Shown here: positions 1 through 5,621 of the stretch, in pieces
Position numbering within the stretch: the first letter of the stretch is position 1
Layout: each line of letters opens with the position of its first letter
Source of the DNA: Bacteroidales bacterium UBA5342
GTDB taxonomy: Bacteria > Bacteroidota > Bacteroidia > Bacteroidales > UBA5342
Assembly (NCBI GenBank): GCA_002408065.1
Contig: DHQI01000113.1
Span: forward strand, 1-8,819
DNA length: 8,819 nt
Reading direction: 5' to 3'
Notes under the pieces: generated by a model
Told to the model about the DNA's origin: nothing
Databases searched by the model: none
The model's input: the letters and a program-made list of their open reading frames with translations, nothing else
Translations under genes and position numbers: made by a program

Positions 1-74
1 TTCACAAACTAACGACAACTTCTATGTGCTTGCATGATAATTGTTTGAAACTTTGAGAATATTTCTCCGCACTC

Positions 75-130
75 CTCTGTGCATCTCTAAATTACAGCTA
101 ACGATATTACTGGCTCAGAGTTTCACAGAG
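75..130. repeat. Weak inverted repeat downstream of metY
   Basis: CTCTGTG at 75-81 is the reverse complement of CACAGAG at 124-130, about 20 bp past the metY stop. GAATTAC also occurs twice in direct orientation at 130-136 and 140-146. The arms are short, the spacer is 42 bp, and no T-run follows in the direction of metY transcription, so this is not a convincing terminator. It may be a decayed intergenic repeat. The rest of 1-151 shows nothing I can assign. Confidence 0.25.
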
Positions 131-151
131 AATTACGAAGAATTACAGTAG

Positions 152-1423
152 TTATTTTTCAATAGCCTGTTTCAAATCAGCTATTAAGTCCTCAATGCTT
201 TCCAAACCAACCGATAAACGAACCAAGTCTGGTGTAACCCCGGCCGTAAGTTGCTCTTCGGCAGTCAGCTGCTGATGCGTGGTGCTCGCCGGGTGAATAA
301 TCAACGATTTGGTGTCGCCGATATTGGCCAGTAGTGAGAATACCTCAGTAGCATCCGATGCTTTTTGTGCCGCTTCGTAGCCTCCTTTTAGTCCGAAAGT
401 AACAATGGCACTCTTACCTTCCGGTAGGTATTGATCGGCCAGTGTTTTGTATTTACTGCTTTCCAGCCCCGGATAGTTGACCCAGGCCACCTCGTCTTGT
501 TGTTCCAGCCATTGTGCCAGAGCTAAGGCATTGTCAGAATGTTTTCTGATGCGTACATCCAAGGTTTCTAGGCCTTGAATAATCTGGAAAGCATTCTGCG
601 GACTCAACGCAGCACCAAAATCACGTAAGCCTTCGATGCGCAGTTTTACGATAAAGGCAATGTTGCCTAAAGCTTCGGCATATTTCAGCCCATGGTAACC
701 TTTTGACGGTTCGGTGAATTCCGGAAATTTACCGCTGGCCCAGTCAAAAGTACCGGCATCTATCACTACTCCACCAAGTGAGGTGCCTTGTCCACCAATA
801 AACTTGGTCAGGGAATGAATTACGATGTCAGCACCGTATTTTATCGGGTTCAGAAGGGCAGGTGTAGCTACCGTGTTGTCTACAATCAGAGGAATTTTAT
901 TGGCCTTAGCCACTTCGGCTATTGCGGCTATATCCAGTACGTCCAGTTTAGGGTTGCCCAACGATTCTATGTAAATAGCTTTGGTGTTTTCCTGTATAGC
1001 AGATTGAAAATTATCTACCACATCGGCATCTACAAAAGTAGTATCTATTCCCAGGCGTGGTAAGGTGACATTTAGCAGATTAAAGGTGCCGCCATACAGA
1101 CTGCCGGATGAAACCACGTGATCACCAGCTTTAAAAAGTGTGAGAAATGTAGTGGCAATGGCAGCTGTTCCCGAAGCAAATACCGCAGCGCCTACGCCGC
1201 CTTCTACTGATGCCAGGCGCTGTTCCAATACGTCGTTGGTTGGGTTATTGAGTCGAGTGTAGATATAGCCAAATTCTTTTAGACTAAATAAATTAGAAGC
1301 GTGCTCTGTGTTGTTGAAAACGTAAGAGCTTGTCTGATAGATAGGCACGGCGCGTGTTCCTTGGGTTAGTGAGGTGTCGTGTCCTGCGTGTAGCGCGTTA
1401 GTTTGTTTTGTTAGATTTGCCAT
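152..1423 (-). CDS. metY: O-acetylhomoserine sulfhydrylase (MetY-type PLP enzyme)
   Basis: This cytoplasmic enzyme of the Cys/Met-metabolism PLP family should convert O-acetyl-L-homoserine and sulfide to L-homocysteine and acetate, the step before methionine. From the ATG at 1423 it is 423 aa, the usual MetY length; cystathionine gamma-synthases are nearer 380-400. Visible landmarks are the N-terminal TNALHAG, phosphate-binding YTR (55-57), SGTAA (84-88), the cofactor-contacting aspartate in VDNT (D182), the Schiff-base lysine K207 in HSLTKF, and the downstream GGQGTSLGG typical of the sulfhydrylase branch. The frame stays open upstream to an ATG at 1519, but those 32 codons run through a hairpin, are Lys/Leu/Ile-rich and match nothing in the family, so 1423 is preferred. 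The gene stands alone behind a long leader with methionine-rich mini-ORFs, which agrees with a methionine-pathway function. O-succinylhomoserine or cysteine synthesis by the same fold cannot be wholly excluded. Confidence 0.93.
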   Translation of the reverse strand: MANLTKQTNALHAGHDTSLTQGTRAVPIYQTSSYVFNNTEHASNLFSLKEFGYIYTRLNNPTNDVLEQRLASVEGGVGAAVFASGTAAIATTFLTLFKAGDHVVSSGSLYGGTFNLLNVTLPRLGIDTTFVDADVVDNFQSAIQENTKAIYIESLGNPKLDVLDIAAIAEVAKANKIPLIVDNTVATPALLNPIKYGADIVIHSLTKFIGGQGTSLGGVVIDAGTFDWASGKFPEFTEPSKGYHGLKYAEALGNIAFIVKLRIEGLRDFGAALSPQNAFQIIQGLETLDVRIRKHSDNALALAQWLEQQDEVAWVNYPGLESSKYKTLADQYLPEGKSAIVTFGLKGGYEAAQKASDATEVFSLLANIGDTKSLIIHPASTTHQQLTAEEQLTAGVTPDLVRLSVGLESIEDLIADLKQAIEK

Positions 1424-1474
1424 AGTTGTAAGTTTTATTTTCAATTTTATTTTTAATCCTTCATTTTTGATATA

Positions 1475-1510
1475 AAAGTCCCTTGTTGTTAGTATTACCA
1501 AAGGGACTTT
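1475..1510 (-). terminator. Second leader hairpin before metY, possible attenuator
   Basis: Positions 1501-1510 and 1475-1484 form a perfect 10-bp stem (RNA 5' arm AAAGUCCCUU, 3' arm AAGGGACUUU) with a 16-nt loop. On the minus strand the stem is followed by U then AUAUC, a short and imperfect U-tract, so termination would be weaker than at the upstream hairpin. The loop contains GGTAATACT (1491-1499), exactly complementary to AGTATTACC inside the preceding mini-ORF (1542-1550). The hairpin starts 6 nt after that ORF's stop codon and ends 51 nt before the metY start. It could be a second attenuator, a pseudoknot with the ORF, or an mRNA-stability element. Confidence 0.5.
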
Positions 1511-1515
1511 AGAAA

Positions 1516-1605
1516 TCATTTTTCTATCTTCTTTTGATTAGGGTAATACTGTAGCATTTCAATTGTGCTATGCATTCGCATCATTATGTAAACGTATTTT
1601 TTCAT
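1516..1605 (-). CDS. Short ORF 2 in the metY leader, possible leader peptide
   Basis: This 29-codon ORF lies between the two leader hairpins. It begins MKKYVYIMMRM, has further Met at residue 17, and ends in a Lys-rich tail. Five of 29 residues are Met, with three in a four-residue window (8, 9, 11), well above normal but less extreme than in the upstream ORF. The start ATG is 23 nt downstream of the first terminator stem and has only an A-rich upstream region. Its TGA (1516-1518) overlaps, as ATGA, an ATG at 1519 that is in frame with metY. Codons 19-22 contain AGTATTACC, complementary to the loop of the next hairpin. It may be a second regulatory leader peptide or simply a chance ORF; there is no recognisable protein family. 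Confidence 0.45.
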   Translation of the reverse strand: MKKYVYIMMRMHSTIEMLQYYPNQKKIEK

Positions 1606-1627
1606 ATCTTGTTTGTGTGATTTGTAA

Positions 1628-1665
1628 CTAAAAAAGCCCCTGCATTACTGCAGAGGCTTTTTTAG
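1628..1665 (-). terminator. Intrinsic terminator in the metY leader (attenuator)
   Basis: This is a near-perfect hairpin. CTAAAAAAGCC at one end pairs with GGCTTTTTTAG at the other, then CTGCA pairs with TGCAG, with one C/A mismatch (1639/1654) and a four-base loop (1645-1648). On the minus strand the GC-rich stem is followed by six U's, the standard rho-independent form. It lies between the metY promoter and metY with no complete gene in front of it except the Met-rich mini-ORF, which ends 19 nt earlier. That position makes it a conditional terminator rather than a gene-end terminator. The A/T symmetry means it could also terminate plus-strand transcripts, but no plus-strand gene ends here. 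Confidence 0.85.
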
Positions 1666-1705
1666 TTTAGTATTTAACAATTTTTACATAACAATAGCCC
1701 TGCAG
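1648..1705 (-). promoter_or_regulatory. Candidate antiterminator pairing in the metY leader
   Basis: The RNA segment CUGCAGGGCU from 1705 to 1696, within the Met-rich mini-ORF, can pair with AGCCUCUGCAG from 1658 to 1648, the 5' arm and adjacent loop of the terminator. The result is ten base pairs with a single bulged U, mutually exclusive with the terminator. The geometry suits ribosome control. A ribosome paused on the Met run (codons at 1740-1720) should cover RNA to roughly 1708 and leave 1705-1696 free to pair. A ribosome waiting at the stop (1686-1684) should cover part of 1705-1696 and let the terminator fold. The footprint estimates are general knowledge; the pairing is read directly from the sequence. 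Confidence 0.65.
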
Positions 1706-1761
1706 CGAATCTCTCCACACATCATCATAGCCATCATCATATATGTATTTGTTTTTATCAT
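1684..1761 (-). CDS. Methionine-rich leader peptide upstream of metY
   Basis: This 25-codon ORF begins MIKTNTYMMMAMMM and ends in Met-stop. Eight of 25 residues are Met, six of them within seven consecutive codons (1740-1720). The start may be the ATG at 1761, almost at the expected transcription start and so nearly leaderless, or the ATG at 1740, which leaves about 20 nt of A-rich 5' UTR; the Met run is read either way. A strong terminator begins 19 nt past the stop, and the codons after the Met run (CGC TGC AGG GCT) are complementary to that terminator's 5' arm. This is the layout of trp, his and leu leader peptides but with codons for the end product of the metY pathway. I infer that it senses charged elongator Met-tRNA. 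Confidence 0.78.
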   Translation of the reverse strand: MIKTNTYMMMAMMMCGEIRCRAIVM

Positions 1762-1766
1762 CGCTG

Positions 1767-1799
1767 CAAATATAGCGACAAACTTTGTTGTGCGACAAA
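1767..1799 (-). promoter_or_regulatory. Bacteroidota-type promoter for the metY leader
   Basis: On the minus strand, TTTG (1799-1796) is followed after 21 nt by TATATTTG (1774-1767), an exact match to the TAnnTTTG -7 element with a -33 TTTG at normal spacing for this phylum. Transcription should start near 1763-1761, just ahead of the Met-rich mini-ORF and 340 nt upstream of metY. No other comparable promoter lies between here and the metY start. Confidence 0.7.
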
Positions 1800-1831
1800 T
1801 GATTTTAAGTAGAATCATTATTTCTTATGAT

Positions 1832-1883
1832 TAATAGTTTAACAACAAAACAAAAGGCCAGCCATATGAAAAACAAACTATTA
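1832..1883. repeat. Inverted repeat between divergent promoters
   Basis: TAATAGTTT (1832-1840) and AAACTATTA (1875-1883) form a 9-bp inverted repeat with a 34-bp spacer, located between the metY leader promoter and the promoter of the gene at 1992. It could be an operator for a dimeric regulator or a chance AT-rich match. No regulator gene in the window is an obvious partner. Confidence 0.25.
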
Positions 1884-1933
1884 GTATAGCTCTGATACTG
1901 ATAATACGCTAAGTAACATTTTTAGTCTTTCCA

Positions 1934-1962
1934 TTGTAAAAGTTTTGTAAACATTATCTTTG
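1934..1962 (+). promoter_or_regulatory. Bacteroidota-type promoter for the 1992 gene
   Basis: TTG at 1934-1936 is followed after 18 nt by TATCTTTG at 1955-1962, a full match to TAnnTTTG. Transcription would begin about 1967-1969, giving a short 5' UTR of about 24 nt before the ATG at 1992. No strong Shine-Dalgarno sequence is present, as is usual in this phylum. Confidence 0.65.
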
Positions 1963-1991
1963 CAAATCATAAAAACAGAGAAATTTTTAAG

Positions 1992-2837
1992 ATGTCAGAT
2001 CTCTTTTCAGAACTTAAGTTACAATACACTTCAGGTATACAAAACCAAGATGCTAAAAGCCTCAACGCCTTTGTACGCGATGAGCGTTTTCTAACACTAA
2101 AAACAGACGAAACCCGTCAGGAATATGTGGCAATGCGTTGCTACCGTGCCGAATGTTTTATTCTCTTTGGTAGTTTCGACGAGGCTATTAAGGAGTGCCG
2201 TTTTGCATTGGCTTATGCCTCGGAAAAAAAGAAGTGGGAAGTGTATATGCTTTGGGCTAAGCTGCACAGCTTGCAGTTGGTTTACACCTCGGGCGACAGT
2301 GCACTGACGGCCATTGCTCAAGCTGCTGTAATGGTGGCACAGAAAGGACGTAAATCGGTGCCTAAGTCCAAAGACAGCGAATATCAAAACTTAGCTTTTG
2401 CTAATATTGAAGCCTTTTTTCAACTCTTTTTAGGGGAAGGGGATGCTGCACGCAAGGCATATCAGAATTTCAAGTTTACACCGGTACCTATTCCACAGTA
2501 TAACGATGAAAATGCTTTAGATTACCTCTTTGCCAATTATGCTAAAGCATTGGCGGTAGCCATAGAGCTTAAAGATGAAAAGCTGTTGCGCAACCTGATG
2601 AAAGTTATTTCGATCGACGACCAAACGTTGTATGGCGAACAGAGCTTATTCAAAGTCTTCCATACGACTTTGGTGACCACTATGGATACGCACCCTAACT
2701 TCTCAGCAGATTTTAACCGTCTTTTTCAAATCAAGAATAAACTAAAACCAACGATGAAGGAGCTGGACTTTTTCCTGACCTCTACATCAGCCAATATGTC
2801 GCAGGCTTTAGAGGTGTTTTTTAATGGCTTTGAGTGA
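1992..2837 (+). CDS. Hypothetical cytoplasmic helical protein, TPR-like segment
   Basis: I do not recognise this 281-aa protein as a named family. It has no signal peptide, lipobox or membrane helix and reads as almost wholly alpha-helical. Residues about 46-79 match the tetratricopeptide pattern (small residues and Leu/Phe at the right spacing around FGSFDEAIKECRFALAYA), and the following helices have a similar amphipathic rhythm, so it may be a short solenoid used for protein contacts. The C-terminal part (about 230-281) is charged with a predicted helical pair. A clear promoter precedes it, it is transcribed divergently from metY, and the next gene begins 131 bp later, so it is probably a single-gene unit. 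Function unknown; a scaffold or regulatory role is only a guess from the fold type. Confidence 0.8.
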   Translation: MSDLFSELKLQYTSGIQNQDAKSLNAFVRDERFLTLKTDETRQEYVAMRCYRAECFILFGSFDEAIKECRFALAYASEKKKWEVYMLWAKLHSLQLVYTSGDSALTAIAQAAVMVAQKGRKSVPKSKDSEYQNLAFANIEAFFQLFLGEGDAARKAYQNFKFTPVPIPQYNDENALDYLFANYAKALAVAIELKDEKLLRNLMKVISIDDQTLYGEQSLFKVFHTTLVTTMDTHPNFSADFNRLFQIKNKLKPTMKELDFFLTSTSANMSQALEVFFNGFE

Positions 2838-2968
2838 GAAAAGCTTTATCTATATCTACCGAAAAAAGACCGTAAAAAAGCAACAATTAACACATTTATC
2901 ATCTAGTAAAAACACATAATCAGAACGTTAAGGATTGTCTTTCTTGTATTTTTCTAATTAATCGTCCT

Positions 2969-3856
2969 ATGAAAAAAAATCTATTATTAATTCTAACTAT
3001 CCTTCTAACAATATCTTGCAAGGATAATATCATAAAGCCGGGAGCAGAGTTACAACTATTGGCCGATGGTTTTAAGTTTACCGAAGGGCCGGCAAAATCA
3101 CCAGATGGCCATATTTATTTCACGGATCAACCTAATAATCAAATATTAAAGTGGGACATTGAAAAAGAAAAAATCTCGGTTTTTAAAGCAGGAGAGGGGC
3201 GTTCCAACGGTATGTATTTTGATAACGATGGTTATTTGATCTCTTGTGCAGACGAAAAAAATGAGATGTGGCGTTTTGATATGAAAGGAGAACACACCGT
3301 ACTCTTTGATAGCTACAATGATAACTTACTTAATGCGCCTAATGATTTGTGGATTGATGAGTTGGGCGGTATTTACTTTACAGACCCTTTGTACAAACGT
3401 CCCTGGTGGGAGCATCGCCCGGATACCATGTATCAGGATGGTATGCATGTTTACTATTTTAGCCCCGATGGAGAAATGACAAGAGTGATTGATGATTTTG
3501 TGAAACCCAATGGCATTATTGGCGATATAGAAAGAGGGGAGTTGTACGTGGCTGATTTGGGTGATAAAAAAATATGGAAATACACCATCGATAGCCCGGG
3601 AGTCTTAAGCCATAAAACCCTGTTTGCCCCTATGGGATCTGACGGTATGACGATAGATAAAAAACGTAACGTTTACCTGACCAATGATAATGGTGTATAT
3701 GTTTACAATCAAAAAAGTGAACAGGTAGCCTTCATAGAAGTGCCTCAGCGCTGGGCTGCTAATGCCACCATAGGCGGAAAAGAAAATAAAACCCTCTATA
3801 TCACTTCTATTTCGGGTTTTTATTCTATTGAATTATGCAATGAGGGCTTATACTAA
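2969..3856 (+). CDS. SMP-30/gluconolactonase-like lipoprotein
   Basis: This 295-aa six-bladed beta-propeller belongs to the SMP-30/gluconolactonase/luciferin-regenerating-enzyme family, whose members hydrolyse sugar lactones using one bound divalent metal. Residues 1-17 form a lipoprotein signal peptide with lipobox TISC (C17), so it should be an envelope lipoprotein. Family positions are visible in order: EGP with E39, the second-blade RSNG (78-81), the ND pair N125-D126, PNG with N181, and SDGM with D225. E39, N181 and D225 match the metal ligands of SMP-30, so it is likely catalytically competent. It lies convergent to a minus-strand operon that encodes a second protein of the same fold. 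The substrate is not readable from the sequence. I saw no convincing promoter or terminator in the flanking gaps. Confidence 0.85.
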   Translation: MKKNLLLILTILLTISCKDNIIKPGAELQLLADGFKFTEGPAKSPDGHIYFTDQPNNQILKWDIEKEKISVFKAGEGRSNGMYFDNDGYLISCADEKNEMWRFDMKGEHTVLFDSYNDNLLNAPNDLWIDELGGIYFTDPLYKRPWWEHRPDTMYQDGMHVYYFSPDGEMTRVIDDFVKPNGIIGDIERGELYVADLGDKKIWKYTIDSPGVLSHKTLFAPMGSDGMTIDKKRNVYLTNDNGVYVYNQKSEQVAFIEVPQRWAANATIGGKENKTLYITSISGFYSIELCNEGLY

Positions 3857-3904
3857 GGGTTTGAGGTTAATGAATGGCTCTATGCCCCAATAACTAAAGA
3901 CACA

Positions 3905-4735
3905 CTAAACACTTTTCATATCCGCAATATTCTCCCCGCATTTAGTACAGTAATTTGCGTCTTTCTTGTTAATAGTTAGGCATCGCGGACAGTTTTTTGT
4001 CTCTGTATTTTCGTTCTTAATGCGGTTGGTTTCGGCCGTAACTATGCCTGTAGGAACAGCTATGATGGCATAACCTAAAATCATTACAATACTGGCGATA
4101 AACTGTCCTGTAGTCGTCATAGGCGCTATGTCGCCATAACCTACAGTGGTAATAGTAACCACCACCCAGTACATAGCACGGGGTATGCTGTCGAAACCAC
4201 TTGCTTCTCCTTCAATAAAATACATTAAAGCCCCAATGACTATCACTACCATTACCACAGTATAGAGGAAAATGCCTATCTTATAACGACTGGCTTTCAA
4301 AGCTTCCCAGATAAAGGTACTGGCATTCATGTAGCGAGTTAGTTTCAGTACACGAAAAAGACGCAATAAACGCAAGGCACGTATGACCACTAAGCCCGAA
4401 GCTCCTGCTGTAAATAAAGCGATATAAGCTGGCAGACAAGAGAGTAAGTCAATAATGCCGTAAAAACTAAAGATGAATTTGCGGGGGGTACGCACAATAG
4501 CTATGCGCAGAAGATATTCTGCGGAAAACAGTATCGTTATTAACCATTCCAATGTTTTAAAAAGCTGAGTGTACTCCGCCCAAATGGATGCAACGCTCTC
4601 AGTAAGTACAACAAAAATACTGAGAATAATCGTAGCGATAAGTATCAAATCGAAGGCCTTACCGGCACGGGTATCAGCTTTGAAAACGATATTGAAGAGG
4701 GTTTCTTTCAGACGTAATCGTTGTATTTGGCTCAT
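3905..4735 (-). CDS. Voltage-gated K+ channel with C-terminal zinc ribbon
   Basis: This 276-aa inner-membrane six-helix ion channel should form a tetrameric potassium pore. S1 lies near residues 28-45 and S2 near 62-80. S3 starts near 92 with D96. S4 (119-134) has basic residues every third position (R119, R122, R125, R128, K131, R134), so the voltage sensor looks intact. S5 lies near 152-173, the pore helix and filter TTVGYGD at 196-202, and S6 near 210-232, with PTG (228-230) where animal Kv channels have PVP. A short linker leads to a rubredoxin-like zinc ribbon with CxxC pairs C249/C252 and C263/C266. There is no cyclic-nucleotide or RCK domain. It starts 4 bp after the stop of the SMP-30-like gene and is the last gene of the operon. 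The role of the ribbon is unknown. Confidence 0.92.
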   Translation of the reverse strand: MSQIQRLRLKETLFNIVFKADTRAGKAFDLILIATIILSIFVVLTESVASIWAEYTQLFKTLEWLITILFSAEYLLRIAIVRTPRKFIFSFYGIIDLLSCLPAYIALFTAGASGLVVIRALRLLRLFRVLKLTRYMNASTFIWEALKASRYKIGIFLYTVVMVVIVIGALMYFIEGEASGFDSIPRAMYWVVVTITTVGYGDIAPMTTTGQFIASIVMILGYAIIAVPTGIVTAETNRIKNENTETKNCPRCLTINKKDANYCTKCGENIADMKSV

Positions 4736-4739
4736 AGGC

Positions 4740-5621
4740 TTATTTAAATGTGACTTTATAAGCTCTCACGGTATTGTGAAAAAATGTTGGGACAATTAAT
4801 AGTTGTTCTTCCGGAATATAATCTATATCTGCAGCATTGATTTTTTGTGCAGACGTATTTAACAATAAGGTGCTCTTATAATTTCGTGAAGAGATATAAT
4901 ACAACTTACCATCCCATGAAGAAGTTATTAGATCACCATTACAAAGTCGTATGATACCATCACCCCACCCAATACTATCATTAAGTATCGCGGTCGTTTG
5001 GCTTTCAAAATTATAAAATCCTAACTGACTTTGTTTAGAATAGGTAAAAAAGAGACCTTCCTCATCTACCAACAGGCCATTAAGTCGCCCTGTATCTACA
5101 AGTTGTACAAAAGGGGAAAATTTGCCGTTTTGTAGTTTGTAAATCTCGCCGGTGGCAGAATTAGAACTAAAGACAAGGCCTTTATCATCAATAGTAATAT
5201 CATTAAGAGCACTTTCGCCATCAATAGGGTAGGTATTGGTGATTTTTTGACTTTTAATATCGACTTCTACCATTTGATTGATATCATTTATATAGAGTTT
5301 CCCATTGAAAATTCCCATTCCTTTAGGACCACTAAGCCCTTGACTTAACCAATATTTGTCAATAATTTTTCCTTTGCTGTCTATGGTCGAGATAAAACCA
5401 TTGTGATCTGTTTCCCAAGGCTTGTGATTGATGTTTGCTACATAAATAACCTTGCTACTGTTGTCATAAAGTACCGATTCGCAAGTGGTCATTGTGCTGT
5501 CTGTTTCCCAAACCAAATGTAGCTTTGGCGTTATTTCTTCAGTAATTTGGGGTGCTTTGCTTTTGCAGGCGCTTAAAGCCATAAGGCTAAATAATAGTAA
5601 CACAAGTGTCTTTTTCATCAT
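4740..5621 (-). CDS. SMP-30-like beta-propeller lipoprotein
   Basis: This 293-aa protein has a lipoprotein signal peptide ending in LSAC (C19; C18 if the second ATG is used). The body is a repeated beta-propeller related to SMP-30/gluconolactonase. The family's key positions appear in the same order as in the plus-strand paralogue at 2969: E48 in CES, N140-D141, N181-G182 in RLNG, and D221-G222 in GDG. Overall identity between the two is low by eye, so they are distant relatives rather than a recent duplication. Its first ATG overlaps the TGA of the preceding reductase gene by 4 bp (ATGA), with a second ATG directly after, and its stop lies 4 bp before the channel gene. This implies one operon with translational coupling. 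The substrate is unknown; it may be a lactonase or a non-enzymatic binding propeller. Confidence 0.75.
   Translation of the reverse strand: MMKKTLVLLLFSLMALSACKSKAPQITEEITPKLHLVWETDSTMTTCESVLYDNSSKVIYVANINHKPWETDHNGFISTIDSKGKIIDKYWLSQGLSGPKGMGIFNGKLYINDINQMVEVDIKSQKITNTYPIDGESALNDITIDDKGLVFSSNSATGEIYKLQNGKFSPFVQLVDTGRLNGLLVDEEGLFFTYSKQSQLGFYNFESQTTAILNDSIGWGDGIIRLCNGDLITSSWDGKLYYISSRNYKSTLLLNTSAQKINAADIDYIPEEQLLIVPTFFHNTVRAYKVTFK

Noticed and set aside
1424..1519. metY start at 1519 (455-aa product).
   Set aside because: The extra 32 residues have no counterpart in the family, pass through a hairpin, and the 423-aa form starts with the expected N-terminus.
1687..1740. Plus-strand reading of the CAT repeats as a histidine-rich leader peptide (six His codons).
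   Set aside because: In that frame there is a stop at 1675-1677 and no ATG between it and the CAT run, and the downstream plus-strand gene is unrelated to histidine. The minus-strand reading as ATG codons has a promoter, a terminator and a fitting target gene.
1424..1766. SAM riboswitch in the metY leader.
   Set aside because: I looked for an S-box four-way junction or a SAM-II-like compact pseudoknot and saw neither; the leader is better explained by coding mini-ORFs and hairpins. A covariance-model search would settle this.
2097..2387. Open frame antisense to the TPR-like gene, and similar frames opposite the channel, reductase and PhnA-like genes.
   Set aside because: They lie wholly within better supported genes, show no domain or coding pattern, and have no promoter of their own.
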